Shown: positions 1 to 8,705, counted from the first letter of the stretch. The stretch is 64,000 nt of DNA from Pirellulales bacterium (GCA_019636345.1 JAHBXQ010000006.1:248001-312000); one strand, 5' to 3'. Numbers and translations: made by a program. The notes: generated from the letters alone by a model not told the origin.

Positions 1-1153
1 TCGGCAGCCAATTGCCGGGCGAGGAGCCGCTCAGCGTCCACCCGCCGACCACGTACAGCGTGTCTCCCACGACCGCTGCGTCGTGCGACGAACGCGCCTC
101 CGGGAGCGGCGGCAGTTCGGTCCAACTTTTGGCTCGCGGGTCGAACGCGGCGAACTCGTCGACCGAGTGCATGTCCTCCTCTTCCTCCGCCGCGTTGCGG
201 AACGAGAGACCGCCGACCCGATACAGCTTGCCCCGATGCGCCACCAGCGGCAATCCTTGCAGCGGGGTCCCCATCGGCAGGTCTTCCCATGGCGAGTCGC
301 CGTCCGAGGACAACTTGATCCGCAGGAACTTGCCGCTCAGATTGTCGCGCGAGTGGGCGTGCTCTTCGCCCGTGTGCCCGCTGTAGACGTACAGCCGGCC
401 GCCGCTTACGGCTCCGCCGAAGCTAGCCACCGGGTTGGGGAGCGGCGTCACCTTCAAGTTCGGCTGCACTCCGGCGGGAATCTCGAACGACACGGTCGCG
501 TAGTCGACCGCCGTACTGTAGGGGGCGTCGTTCGCACGGCCTTTGGCGTTCTTGTCGAGCCGTTCGACGATGCAGCCGGTCAGCCCTGACGCGGGGACGG
601 AGAACTCAGCGATCCCGCGGTCGTCGGTCGTCGCGGAGGTCGACTCGCCGCTGGCCGGGAGCAGCGTCGCCTTGGCGCCGGCGAGCGGCTTGCCTTCCCA
701 GACGGCCGTGACGAGCAGCTTGCCCGCGGCGATCTGCGGCGTTGCGTCGAGCTTCAACTCCGAGCAGGACGCCCACTTGGCGGGGTCGCTGCCCAGGCAC
801 CCCTTCGCGTGATAGGTGAGCAGCATTCCGTTGTAATTGCCGTACGCCACCGGGCACGCCAGCACGCCCGCGGCGGCCCTTCCCTCGGCCGATTGCCGGC
901 CCGTGAACTCGTCCGACTCGACGATCGTCAATTCCAGGGCCTGCGGTCCGCTGCCGTCAGCGGTCACGCTGACGGTCGCCTCCTTGAGGCAATCCGGCAC
1001 GCGATAATCTCGCTCCGACGGATGCTCGGAGAAAAAAAGCAGCGCTCGGCCCGCATCGTCGGCGGCGAGCCACGGGAAATGCGCTTGGGCCCGTCCCCCC
1101 GCCAGCCACGCCAACAGCACGGCGCCGATCATCCCGCTCTGCATAGTACGCAT
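1..1153 (-). CDS. Secreted Kelch-repeat protein, C-terminus cut by window edge
   Basis: Open frame of about 384 codons that runs off the left edge, so the C-terminus is missing. The start (ATG at 1153, or the in-frame ATG at 1144) is followed by a hydrophobic signal peptide ending near an AQA|HFPW site, so the protein is exported. Residues of roughly 25-170 resemble the DUF4198-like carboxypeptidase-regulatory domain common in planctomycetes (starting HFPWLAADDAGRALLFFSEH). The remainder carries Kelch-type blades, seen as GGAVSGGRLYVYSG, KLYRVGGLSF and DTLYVVGGWT, so a beta-propeller is expected. No enzyme motif is visible and the ligand is unknown. It is transcribed away from the 1319-4355 pair, with a 165-base gap upstream. 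The assignment as a real gene is firm; the function is not. Confidence 0.8.
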   Translation of the reverse strand, partial: MRTMQSGMIGAVLLAWLAGGRAQAHFPWLAADDAGRALLFFSEHPSERDYRVPDCLKEATVSVTADGSGPQALELTIVESDEFTGRQSAEGRAAAGVLACPVAYGNYNGMLLTYHAKGCLGSDPAKWASCSELKLDATPQIAAGKLLVTAVWEGKPLAGAKATLLPASGESTSATTDDRGIAEFSVPASGLTGCIVERLDKNAKGRANDAPYSTAVDYATVSFEIPAGVQPNLKVTPLPNPVASFGGAVSGGRLYVYSGHTGEEHAHSRDNLSGKFLRIKLSSDGDSPWEDLPMGTPLQGLPLVAHRGKLYRVGGLSFRNAAEEEEDMHSVDEFAAFDPRAKSWTELPPLPEARSSHDAAVVGDTLYVVGGWTLSGSSPGNWLP

Positions 1154-1318
1154 CGATAGTCCTTGCTTGATCAAATCCAGAAAACGAGTCAGAAAGTGTC
1201 GTGATCCATGCGGCTCGCGAGTGACGCGAATGCGCGTAATGGTTTTCGTGACAACGTGAAACTTTATTGCCGGCGTGCGTTCCGCCGAACGGCGACGCGT
1301 TCGCCCGGCTTCGCTCGC

Positions 1319-3502
1319 TCAATCCCAGGCCGTGACGACTTCCTCCCCCGCACGGGTCACCAGCGCCGCCCGCACGTCAGGGTCCGCGCCGTCGGCCAGG
1401 AACTGAACCGACGCATCGCACATCACGAACTGGACCCCGCCGGGGTGATCGCTGCGGAACGCCAGCCGGCTGTTGGGCGCAACCCAGTTCGTCGAATTGT
1501 TGTACAGCTGCGGCGCCCTGGCGGACATGTGTCCCCACGCCAACGCCCAGTAGCCCTCGGCCCAGGCGACGTCGCCCCACCGCGACTCGATCTTCCCGTC
1601 GCAGTCGGCCCACAGGTAATCGGCGTGGCCGTAGTTGATCTCGCCCACCAGCAGCGTGTTCGACACGCCGTCGGTGAAATGCCGCCAATCGAGCCGGTAC
1701 GCGCCGTCTGCAGCGGGGTTGTCGAACGCGCCGTCGAGCGCCCCCTGGTTCTTGTAGTCGGTCCGCGAGGAAATGACGTAACTGCCGGGCGCCAATTGCT
1801 CGCCGCACGCCCGGTCGGGGACGTCGCGCGGCAATCCCATCGACGGGCACAAGTATCCCCCGATCGATTCCCCCGTAATCCTGAGATTGTCGGCGTCCGT
1901 CACCGACTTGGTCTCGTCATACGCGGCGTAGAGCGCCCCCTGCTCCAGAAACGGCAACAACGTCACCAGCGTGCCGCCAAGGTTGTTGTAGGTCGAGGTT
2001 CCTAACTTAGGCGGAGGGAGATGCCCCCGCGCCGACTGATAGTTTTGCACTGCCAGTCCGATTTGCCGCAGGTTGTTCTTGCACGAGTTCCGCCGCGCCG
2101 CCTCGCGCGCCGCTTGCACTGCGGGGAGCAGCATTGCCGCCAGCGTGCCGATAATTGCGATCGACACCAGCAGCTCGACCAACGTGAACCCGCACCGGGC
2201 GCGGCGCGCGCTCGGCGCCGTTCGTCGTCGTCCGCGTCGCCACAGCCCGGCCAGCGCGGCTGCGCCGACGCTTGCCAGGGCCGCCGCGCTCGGCTCCGGC
2301 ACGGCCCCGACGGTCGCCGAGGCGAGCGGAATTCCGTACGCTCCGCTCCAGATCGCCAGATCGACGCCGTCGACGGTCCCGTCGCCATCGCCGTCGGCCC
2401 CGGAGCCTGCCGGATTCGCGGGCATTCCGAACTGCCGCTGCCAGAGCAGAAAGTCCCCGCCGGTCACGCTTTGGTCGCCGTCAAAATCGCCCGCCAACGG
2501 CACACCGACGTCGTACTCGATCGACAACGTCGGGGCGATCCCTCCCAACACGCCGACCGATTCCTTCATGAACCAGTTCGGATACGCCGCCCCGGCGCCC
2601 TCTTGCTCGGTCGCATGGAGCGACGACACCGCGAAGCCGAGCGCTCCGGTCGACAGCGCCTGCTGCATATACCCCAACACGCCCGGCTGCTCCAGATCGA
2701 CAGCGAAGGTGATCGTCGTGGTCCCGGCAATTGCCGAACCCGGCGCCAACGGCGCCGTGCCGATCGCCCACGGCGTCGCTTCAAACGCCGGCGTCGTTCC
2801 TCCGGGCGCCGTGGCGCTAAAACCCCCGGTGACGTTGTTCGAGACGTCGACAAAGGCCCCGGCCAGCTCCTCGTCGCCCACGACGGGGTACAGGTTGTAT
2901 GCGCCGCTCGTGTACGGCGAAGTCGACTCGCGAAACAGCGGAGGGCTCGCTCCCCCGGCGCTCAGACCAAACCCGGCGTAGCCGTTGCGGAACCCGACCC
3001 CGAACAGTTCGAACGGCAATGCCGTCGTCAATGTCCCCTGCGCGACGTCCGCCAACAGTTGAGCCGCGGACTTCGGTTGGTCCGTGTACAGCAGGGGTCC
3101 GTTGCCGCTTGGTTCGAGCGACACGGTCAACGTCGCCGACTGAATCGCGTAGCGATTCGCCGGCAAGCCGAGCGGGATTTGCTCGGACGTGTTGAACGCC
3201 ACGATCGTCGTTCCGTAGCGAATGGGACTCGAGCTGCCGTGCGGCAAGAACTGCCCCGTTTCGTCGTCAATAGCGAACCCTCCGGAGAACGTCGGCGACG
3301 TCGCGCGCCCTCCGGAGCCGAAGGAGTTGACGTAACTCCACGTATCCAAGGCCGGGCTGGTCCAGGCGGCCGTGGCGGCGGTCGCCGGCGCCAATCGCGC
3401 CGGCGACCCTCCGCTCCAGGCAATCGCCGCGATCAGCAGGATCGGCCAAGCGCGGCGGCGAGAGGGACTCGCCGCCGCGCCGACAGCTTGCATCCGCTGC
3501 AT
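1319..3502 (-). CDS. PEP-CTERM/dockerin-like protein fused in frame to a DUF1559 pseudopilin-like protein
   Basis: Protein of 727 residues. I chose the ATG at 3502 because AAAGGA lies about 9 bases upstream and it avoids overlap with the preceding gene. Residues 1-40 form a signal peptide, followed by a beta-rich domain of about 300 residues of unknown function. Two Ca-binding dockerin-like loops (DFDGDQSVTGGDFLLW and DGDGDGTVDGVDLAIW) follow, then a PEP-CTERM signal at 401 (VPEP, hydrophobic stretch, arginine cluster). Without any stop codon, a complete DUF1559 protein follows from G438: GFTLVELL prepilin motif, LLPAVQAAREAARR, and the usual C-terminal H-x-G-G-VQFVMCDASVQF segment. These are normally two separate proteins with incompatible sorting signals. 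No ATG, GTG or TTG lies just before GFTLVELL, so internal initiation is not obvious. Either a true fusion or a lost stop codon. Confidence 0.75.
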   Translation of the reverse strand: MQRMQAVGAAASPSRRRAWPILLIAAIAWSGGSPARLAPATAATAAWTSPALDTWSYVNSFGSGGRATSPTFSGGFAIDDETGQFLPHGSSSPIRYGTTIVAFNTSEQIPLGLPANRYAIQSATLTVSLEPSGNGPLLYTDQPKSAAQLLADVAQGTLTTALPFELFGVGFRNGYAGFGLSAGGASPPLFRESTSPYTSGAYNLYPVVGDEELAGAFVDVSNNVTGGFSATAPGGTTPAFEATPWAIGTAPLAPGSAIAGTTTITFAVDLEQPGVLGYMQQALSTGALGFAVSSLHATEQEGAGAAYPNWFMKESVGVLGGIAPTLSIEYDVGVPLAGDFDGDQSVTGGDFLLWQRQFGMPANPAGSGADGDGDGTVDGVDLAIWSGAYGIPLASATVGAVPEPSAAALASVGAAALAGLWRRGRRRTAPSARRARCGFTLVELLVSIAIIGTLAAMLLPAVQAAREAARRNSCKNNLRQIGLAVQNYQSARGHLPPPKLGTSTYNNLGGTLVTLLPFLEQGALYAAYDETKSVTDADNLRITGESIGGYLCPSMGLPRDVPDRACGEQLAPGSYVISSRTDYKNQGALDGAFDNPAADGAYRLDWRHFTDGVSNTLLVGEINYGHADYLWADCDGKIESRWGDVAWAEGYWALAWGHMSARAPQLYNNSTNWVAPNSRLAFRSDHPGGVQFVMCDASVQFLADGADPDVRAALVTRAGEEVVTAWD

Positions 3503-3518
3503 GGCAAGATTCCTTTGC

Positions 3519-4355
3519 TCAACAAACCCCGCGGAAGAACCGACGCGACGCAGCCAGACCGGCAAGCCCGCCGAGCGCGAGAATGCCGGCGGCCGGTTCG
3601 GGAACGCCAATCACGCTTCGGGCGTTGAGCGCCGGAGCCAACGCGTCCCAGCGCGTGTCGACCTGCAGCGCGTCGATCGCGCGATGGGCCGAATCCGAGG
3701 TCATGTGAATCGAGAACGGCAAATTCGCCCCCGGGGCGCTCCACTCGATCCAGTACACGCCGGTGCCGGTGTCGAGCACGCCGTACAGCGATTTCGCAAG
3801 AGTCCACCCAGGGGTTTCCATTTCGAAGCTCATCCCCGCCAGCGCCTGCGGCCCGTTGCCGCCGGGCGCCCCGGCGATCGCTTGCAGGACCACAGTGGTG
3901 AATCCTCCTGTCCCGCTCGCCGGCGCCGTGGCGACGATCCGATCGTCGGCGAGGTCCGCGTCGCCGAGGCCGGAGTAGTAGTTCGCGCTGCCGCTCCGAT
4001 GGCCATAGGCGGTCGGAGCAGGGTTGGCGATGCCGTCCGTTCCCTGGAACCACCGGGTTCCAACCGCGGTCGTGCCGCCCCCCAAGTCAGGCGTCGAATC
4101 GTCCAACACGCGGCCGAAGCCGAGCGTGGGTCCATTGGCGTCGAGCACGTCCCAGCCAAAGTACGACGTGTCGGCATCGTTGCCGCGGGTCCACGCGTCG
4201 GGGACGTAGTCCCAGGTTTGACCTTGCGACGTCGTGATCGCCGCAGCTTCGCCGGCGCCCGTCGCCACGACTCCCATCACTGCGGATAAACCCGCCAGGG
4301 CGCATGGCCAGCCAAGCGTGCGGCTGGCCAACGCCAACTTCTTAATCCCGAACAT
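3519..4355 (-). CDS. PEP-CTERM sorted secreted protein, function unknown
   Basis: Protein of 278 residues from the ATG at 4355, which has GAGGAG about 9 bases upstream; longer in-frame starts would place a basic, non-signal stretch before the signal peptide. An N-terminal membrane segment (residues 10-37) precedes a mature start near AAAITTSQG. The middle contains a motif series (TWDYVPDAWTRG, YFGWDVLD, DSTPDLGG) seen in planctomycete PEP-CTERM proteins of unknown role. The C-terminus is a clear PEP-CTERM tail: GVPEPAAGILALGGLAG followed by SRRFFRG. The protein is therefore predicted to be exported, cleaved by an exosortase and attached to the surface or released. It lies 16 bases upstream of the fusion gene and is probably co-transcribed with it. 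Confidence 0.8.
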   Translation of the reverse strand: MFGIKKLALASRTLGWPCALAGLSAVMGVVATGAGEAAAITTSQGQTWDYVPDAWTRGNDADTSYFGWDVLDANGPTLGFGRVLDDSTPDLGGGTTAVGTRWFQGTDGIANPAPTAYGHRSGSANYYSGLGDADLADDRIVATAPASGTGGFTTVVLQAIAGAPGGNGPQALAGMSFEMETPGWTLAKSLYGVLDTGTGVYWIEWSAPGANLPFSIHMTSDSAHRAIDALQVDTRWDALAPALNARSVIGVPEPAAGILALGGLAGLAASRRFFRGVC

Positions 4356-4385
4356 GAGCACAGCTCCTCGTAAAGACAGGGAAAA

Positions 4386-4431
4386 CCAGCGCCCCGTCGC
4401 GGTACGTCCGCAACGGCGACTTTCACGCTGG
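4386..4431 (-). promoter_or_regulatory. Nested hairpin in the 5' leader of the PEP-CTERM gene
   Basis: On the minus strand, CCAGCG (4431-4426) pairs with CGCTGG (4391-4386), and inside this GTCGC (4420-4416) pairs with GCGAC (4400-4396) around a 15-base loop. The hairpin ends about 30 bases before the start codon at 4355 and so would lie in the mRNA leader. I compared it mentally with the cyclic-di-GMP-I riboswitch, which often precedes extracellular genes, and do not see that consensus. Its role is unknown. Confidence 0.35.
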
Positions 4432-4473
4432 CTGGCTTTCCCAAGAAAAGGAGCTGGCTTGCGACAAAGACTC

Positions 4474-4495
4474 TTGATAGCGAGTCTCAGTAGCA
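4474..4495. promoter_or_regulatory. Possible Fur box between divergent PEP-CTERM gene and hemP
   Basis: An imperfect palindrome centred on GAGTCTC (left arm TTGATAGC, right arm AGTAGCA) resembles Fur operators that contain a TGAGTCTCA-type core. It lies midway between the divergent starts at 4355 and 4611, about 116 bases from each. HemP genes are classic Fur targets, which makes the placement sensible. Only about 7 of 11 positions are symmetric, so this is tentative. Confidence 0.3.
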
Positions 4496-4610
4496 CTAGG
4501 ATACCGGCCTTGCGATTTCTCGCAACCCGGCTTGTGAAAAAAACTCAGACTTTCTGACTCAAGAGATGTTGCGATCCCCCAGCCGCCTCACCCCGTCTCT
4601 ACACGCGATC

Positions 4611-4775
4611 ATGTCTGCCGCCGACACTCCTGCGGAAACAAAATCCGCCCCAGAACCTCGGGAAATCACCAGCGAGGAGCTCTTCGGCGAGGCCCGACTC
4701 GTCGTCATTCGCCATGGCGAGGAGACTTACCGTCTCCTCGTCACTCGCAACAATCGCCTGATTCTGCAGAAGTGA
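4611..4775 (+). CDS. hemP: HemP family hemin uptake protein
   Basis: Small protein of 54 residues ending in the HemP (pfam10636) signature: an SEELFGEARLVVIRHGE segment, then YRLLVTRNNRLILQK, which is the family's L-x-x-T-R-x-x-K-L-I-L-x-K ending. HemP proteins accompany haem uptake or act on haem-uptake gene expression; the exact biochemical role is unsettled. The ATG at 4611 gives the usual length; an in-frame ATG at 4566 would add 15 basic residues without a better ribosome binding site. It stands alone, with no haem transporter in the window. The candidate Fur box lies about 116 bases upstream. Confidence 0.85.
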   Translation: MSAADTPAETKSAPEPREITSEELFGEARLVVIRHGEETYRLLVTRNNRLILQK

Positions 4776-5331
4776 GGCAGAATCGCTTCCGAGACGCCCC
4801 CCTGCGGGCTCAGGCAGGTCACGCTCAGGCACGACTGGCGAGCGATGTCGCCTGTCTCTCGACATGGTCACGGAGTTTGGCCCCCTGCGGTTGCTGTGCG
4901 GTCTTCGCAAGTCTGCCGCCGAACTCCGCATTCCCGGCACTGAGCGACCATCCGTCTTCTGTTTTGCCGCTGGGGAGACTAACCCCGGGGACTTGACTGG
5001 TATGGTACTTCGAAGGCTCCAGGCGCCCGGCCCCTGTTATTTGAGCGGTCCGGGATTTGCGTCGTTTGGACGCAACTGAAATGGAATCCCGATTCACGTT
5101 CGCTTTTCGTCCGCGTTGGTCTGGCGGCGAATACTGAATCGGGGCAAACGTGATCAAATCCGCTCGTCGGCTTGTCCAGGGACGGCCGCTTTGCGGCATT
5201 TACCGCCTATTTTCGCGGAATGTTGCCTGAAACCCGCAACAAACGCAGTTGCTGCGGCGATAAGTATGAAGACATAATGAAGATTCGCTGCAACGCACAC
5301 GCGAGCGACGTCTTGTCTCCTCCGAGCTGAA
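4776..5331. other. Non-coding gap of 556 bases
   Basis: No convincing coding frame was found on either strand between hemP and the DUF1559 gene. The only structure I see is the inverted repeat at 5051-5091. A promoter for the DUF1559 gene is presumably here, but no clear -35/-10 pair stands out. Confidence 0.5.
5051..5091. repeat. Two-tier inverted repeat in intergenic DNA
   Basis: An outer arm pair CGGGATT (5051-5057) and AATCCCG (5085-5091) encloses a second hairpin, TGCGTC with GACGCA around a 5-base loop. There is no U-run after it, so it is not a standard terminator. It could be an RNA structure or an operator; nothing identifies it further. Confidence 0.4.
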
Positions 5332-6306
5332 ATGTCTCGTTCCCCCCGCACGATCCGTTTTGACGCAGACGCCCAGGACCGGGCGTTTACGCTCGTTGAA
5401 CTCTTGGTCGTGATCGCGATCGTCGGCGTGCTGCTCGCCCTGCTGTTGCCGGCCGTCCAGGCGGCGCGGGAAGCCAGTCGCCGCTCTCAGTGTCAAAACA
5501 ACCTGAGGCAGATCGGCCTGTCCGTCTTGAACCACCAGAGCGCCACGCGCAAGTACCCGCCGGGCAAAAAATACTCGGGACCGCGCTCGAATCCGGCGAC
5601 GGAATCTTACGCCTGGACGGTCTTGATCTTGCCGCACCTTGAGCAGCAGGCGCTGCGCAGCCAGCTCGACCTGAAGCAGCCGATCACCTCCCCGGCCAAC
5701 GCCGTCGTCGCCGGCGCCGTCATCCCGATTTTCCTGTGTCCGAGTGCGACGCAACTGGAGGAACATCGGGGCGAAGACGGCCGGTTGTTCGGCTTGAACG
5801 GACACCCGGGGGAAGGCTTCGGCTGCATCGACTATCTGGGGGTCTCGGGCCCGAACAAGGACAAGAACAATCCTGCCACGGGATCTCCTTACGGTCCTCA
5901 GCGCGGCGTCTTGATCGGCACGAAGGGCTTGCCGAAAGAGGACGAGTTGATCGAACCGCCGGCGATCACGCCGGCTTCAATCACCGACGGCTTGTCGAAC
6001 ACGGTAATGGTCGTCGAATGCACCGGCCGCGGGGCCGACGTCAACAAGCAAGGCGAAGTGAAAAGCCTGAACGGGGCCTGGGCCTCGGGGGGGAACATCA
6101 GTCACGTCAAAATGGGCGTCAACGAGGAAGTCCCCCCCGCGGCGTGGGAGGACGAACGGGTGTTCTCCGAACACTCCGGCGGCGCCAACGCCTTAGCCGC
6201 GGACGCTTCGGTTCATTTTCTGACGAATGACACAGAAGCGTCCTTGTTGCGATCGCTTTGCTCGCGCGACGGGGGAGAGATCGTCGACGGTTACGGATCT
6301 CGCTAA
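5332..6306 (+). CDS. DUF1559 domain protein with prepilin-type N-terminal methylation motif
   Basis: Protein of 324 residues. Residues 17-52 contain the type IV prepilin signal (FTLVELLVVIAIVGVLLALL) and the DUF1559 hallmark LLPAVQAAREASRRSQC, then NNLRQIGLSVLNHQSA. The C-terminal region has the SBP_bac_10-type ending with FSEHSGGANALAADASVHFL. This family is greatly expanded in planctomycetes and is thought to be processed by prepilin peptidase and displayed at the cell surface, but no molecular role is established. It is a single gene, followed 29 bases later by the polyphosphate polymerase gene. Length and architecture are normal, unlike the fused copy at 1319-3502. Confidence 0.92.
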   Translation: MSRSPRTIRFDADAQDRAFTLVELLVVIAIVGVLLALLLPAVQAAREASRRSQCQNNLRQIGLSVLNHQSATRKYPPGKKYSGPRSNPATESYAWTVLILPHLEQQALRSQLDLKQPITSPANAVVAGAVIPIFLCPSATQLEEHRGEDGRLFGLNGHPGEGFGCIDYLGVSGPNKDKNNPATGSPYGPQRGVLIGTKGLPKEDELIEPPAITPASITDGLSNTVMVVECTGRGADVNKQGEVKSLNGAWASGGNISHVKMGVNEEVPPAAWEDERVFSEHSGGANALAADASVHFLTNDTEASLLRSLCSRDGGEIVDGYGSR

Positions 6307-6335
6307 GGTTTTACGGCGCTGGTTGCATCTCTTAT

Positions 6336-7088
6336 ATGATTCCTCCTGACGCCGTTCAACATTCGCTCGATTCGCTTTGCCCCGTCTCGTTGGCCGAGAT
6401 CGACGCCGTGGCGTTGATGAATCGGGTCGATACAAAGTACGTGCTCCGCGAGGATTCGCTTCCTGAATTGCTCGACGGCCTCCGCGAGTCGTACCGCGTT
6501 TTGGAAGTCGCCGGATTGAGGTGTTCGCCCTACTCGACGCTGTATTTCGACACGCCCGACGACGCCTGCTATTTGGCTCATCACAACGGCAAGGGAGCCC
6601 GCGTCAAGTATCGCTCCCGGCGGTACGATTCGTCCGGCGCGACGTTCTTCGAAGTGAAGGAACGCACGAACAAGGGGCGCACCGTCAAACAGCGGACGGA
6701 ACTCCACGAGATTACGGAAGCGCTGGACGACGCGTCGACATCGCTGGCCGCGGCGGTGCGGGCGGCGACGCCGCTCGATCCGACGATGTGGACGCGATTT
6801 CTGCGAATCACCTTGGTTGCGACCGACTTCACGGAACGGGTGACGCTCGATCTGCGGTTGCAGTTCAGCGCCGGCGACCGCCGGGTCGGGATTCCCGGCG
6901 CAGCGATTGCAGAGATCAAACAGCAACGCGACTCGCGGAACTCGGCCATTCGCCGACGGCTGCGCGAGATGCGCGTGACCCCGATGCGCGTCAGCAAATA
7001 CTGCATCGGCCGCGCGTTGCTCGACCCGACCCTGAAGCAGAATCAATTCAAGAGAAAACTCTTGGCGCTCCGCGCCGTTTTAAGCTGA
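6336..7088 (+). CDS. VTC-domain polyphosphate polymerase
   Basis: Protein of 250 residues with the VTC (vacuolar transporter chaperone) fold signature. Early residues carry RVDTKYVL, the beta-strand with the basic tunnel residues; then TLYFDTPDDACYLAHHNG, ARVKYRSRRY and FFEVKERTNKGRTVKQR. The C-terminal half contains MRVSKYCIG, the usual closing motif. Bacterial VTC-domain proteins make polyphosphate from ATP. The ATG at 6336 is chosen because an earlier frame start overlaps the preceding gene. It is followed after 13 bases by DUF4956, a very common partner, so the two likely form one operon. No transmembrane helix is seen in this protein; the partner supplies the membrane part. Confidence 0.85.
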   Translation: MIPPDAVQHSLDSLCPVSLAEIDAVALMNRVDTKYVLREDSLPELLDGLRESYRVLEVAGLRCSPYSTLYFDTPDDACYLAHHNGKGARVKYRSRRYDSSGATFFEVKERTNKGRTVKQRTELHEITEALDDASTSLAAAVRAATPLDPTMWTRFLRITLVATDFTERVTLDLRLQFSAGDRRVGIPGAAIAEIKQQRDSRNSAIRRRLREMRVTPMRVSKYCIGRALLDPTLKQNQFKRKLLALRAVLS

Positions 7089-7101
7089 AAGCCCTGTGCC
7101 G

Positions 7102-7758
7102 ATGGAAATCTTCGACGTGCCGCTCTACGACGACGACCTGATCAAGATGGTCGGTCGCTTTGCCATCAACTTGGTCGTCGTGACGGCCCTCGTCCGGTTC
7201 GTGTATTACAAGCGATCCTTGAGCAAGGATTACTTGTTTACGTACTACATGCTCAGCGTCGTCGTGTTCTTCATCTGCTTCACGCTGAAGAAGCTGGAGC
7301 TGCAGCTCGGCATGGCGATGGGGCTGTTCGCGATCTTCGGGGTCTTGCGCTACCGGACGACCACCATGCCGGTGCGCGAAATGTCGTATCTGTTCACGAT
7401 CATCGGCATCGCCGTGATCAACGCGCTGGCCAATCTCAAAGTGAGCTGGTCCGAGCTGTTGTTCGTCAACGCGATGTTCACGGCCATGCCCGCGCTGCTG
7501 GAATCGCTGCCGCTGTTGAGGCAGGAACTGGGGGAGGAGATCCTCTACGAGCGAATCGATTTGATTCGCCCGGATCGGCACGACGAACTCGTGGCCGACT
7601 TGCAGGACCGCACTGGTTTGAAGCTGACGCGGATCGAGTTGGGTCGGATCGACCTGTTGCGAGACACTGTGGCAATCACGGCGTATTACTACCCGCACGA
7701 GCAGATCGTCAACGATCGCACCGACGTCGGCATCAGTCGCCGCGTGCAGCGGGCGTAG
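7102..7758 (+). CDS. DUF4956 membrane protein, partner of VTC polyphosphate polymerase
   Basis: Protein of 218 residues with about four transmembrane helices in the first 140 residues (FAINLVVVTALVRFVYY, YMLSVVVFFICFTL, MAMGLFAIFGVLRY, YLFTIIGIAVINALANL). The sequence GLFAIFGVLRYRTTTMPVREMSYLF matches the DUF4956 core. The cytosolic C-terminal domain holds RIDLIRPDRHDELVADLQDRTGL. The family sits next to VTC-domain genes in many bacteria and probably anchors the polymerase or forms the export channel; this is inference from gene order. A GTG at 7096 is an alternative start two codons earlier. Confidence 0.85.
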   Translation: MEIFDVPLYDDDLIKMVGRFAINLVVVTALVRFVYYKRSLSKDYLFTYYMLSVVVFFICFTLKKLELQLGMAMGLFAIFGVLRYRTTTMPVREMSYLFTIIGIAVINALANLKVSWSELLFVNAMFTAMPALLESLPLLRQELGEEILYERIDLIRPDRHDELVADLQDRTGLKLTRIELGRIDLLRDTVAITAYYYPHEQIVNDRTDVGISRRVQRA

Positions 7759-7826
7759 GACGGCGTTCGCAGCGCCGCAGCAATCGTCGGCGTCGTCGCT
7801 GCGATCGCCGATTCCCGACGAGCGAG

Positions 7827-8705
7827 TCATCGCCCGCGCTTGATCGCTCGAACGACCGCTTCGCCCATGTCGGCGGGGCTTTGGGCGACTTCGATCCGCG
7901 CGTCTTCGAGGGCCGCGATTTTTTCGTCCGCGGTCCCCTTGCCGCCGCTGATGATCGCGCCGGCGTGGCCCATGCGCTTCCCAGGCGGGGCCGTCCGCCC
8001 GGCAATGAACGCGGCGACCGGTTTGGTGACGTTTTCCTTGGCGAACCGGGCGGCCTCCTCCTCGGCCGTGCCGCCGATCTCGCCCATCATGATGATGGCC
8101 TCGGTCTCGGGGTCCTCCTGGAACATCGTCAAGCAGTCGATGAACGAGGTTCCCACGATCGGGTCCCCGCCAAGGCCGACGCAAGTCGTTTGCCCCAAGC
8201 CCAGGGTCGTCAACTGCCACACCGCCTCGTAGGTGAGCGTGCCGCTGCGGCTCATCACTCCCACCTTGCCGCGTTTGTGGATGTAACCCGGCATGATGCC
8301 GATCTTGCATTCGTCGGCCGTGATGAGCCCCGGGCAATTCGGCCCAATGAGTTGGACGTTCATGTCCTTGATCCGATCGTACACCCGCACCATGTCAAGG
8401 ACGGGGACTCCTTCGGTGATCGCGGCGATGACCTTGATCCCCGCGTCGGCCGCTTCCAAGATCGCGTCTGCGGTGAACGCGGGGGGGACGAAGATCATCG
8501 ACGCCTCGGCGCCGTGCTTCTCGACCGCCTCGACGACGGTGTCGTACACCGGCAGCCCGAGGGAGGTCTGCCCCCCTTTGCCCGGCGTGACCCCGGCGAC
8601 CATCTTGGTGCCGTAGTCGAGGCAGTTCTTGGAGTGAAACTCGCCCGCCTTGCCGGTGATGCCCTGGCAGATGACGCGGGTGTTCTTGTTGATCAGGATG
8701 GCCAT
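7827..8705 (-). CDS. sucD: Succinyl-CoA synthetase (ADP/GDP-forming), alpha subunit
   Basis: Protein of 292 residues, the normal family length. It catalyses, with SucC, succinyl-CoA plus phosphate plus NDP to succinate plus CoA plus NTP in the TCA cycle. Seen in the sequence: the CoA-binding Rossmann segment near the N-terminus ([11 protein letters not shown]), the IGPNCPG motif, [12 protein letters not shown], and the phosphohistidine loop RMGHAGA, with the catalytic histidine at residue 247. I start at the ATG at 8705; an in-frame ATG three codons upstream is possible. It lies 112 bases downstream of sucC on the same strand and is probably in the same operon. The 3' end faces the DUF4956 gene. 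Confidence 0.96.
   Translation of the reverse strand: MAILINKNTRVICQGITGKAGEFHSKNCLDYGTKMVAGVTPGKGGQTSLGLPVYDTVVEAVEKHGAEASMIFVPPAFTADAILEAADAGIKVIAAITEGVPVLDMVRVYDRIKDMNVQLIGPNCPGLITADECKIGIMPGYIHKRGKVGVMSRSGTLTYEAVWQLTTLGLGQTTCVGLGGDPIVGTSFIDCLTMFQEDPETEAIIMMGEIGGTAEEEAARFAKENVTKPVAAFIAGRTAPPGKRMGHAGAIISGGKGTADEKIAALEDARIEVAQSPADMGEAVVRAIKRGR

Noticed and set aside
2021-3628. A 535-codon frame on the plus strand
   Set aside because: Arginine-rich antisense shadow of the PEP-CTERM/DUF1559 gene without any domain signature.
4386-4431. Cyclic-di-GMP-I riboswitch upstream of the PEP-CTERM gene
   Set aside because: The conserved internal-loop and tetraloop receptor sequences of that class are not visible; only a plain nested hairpin is.
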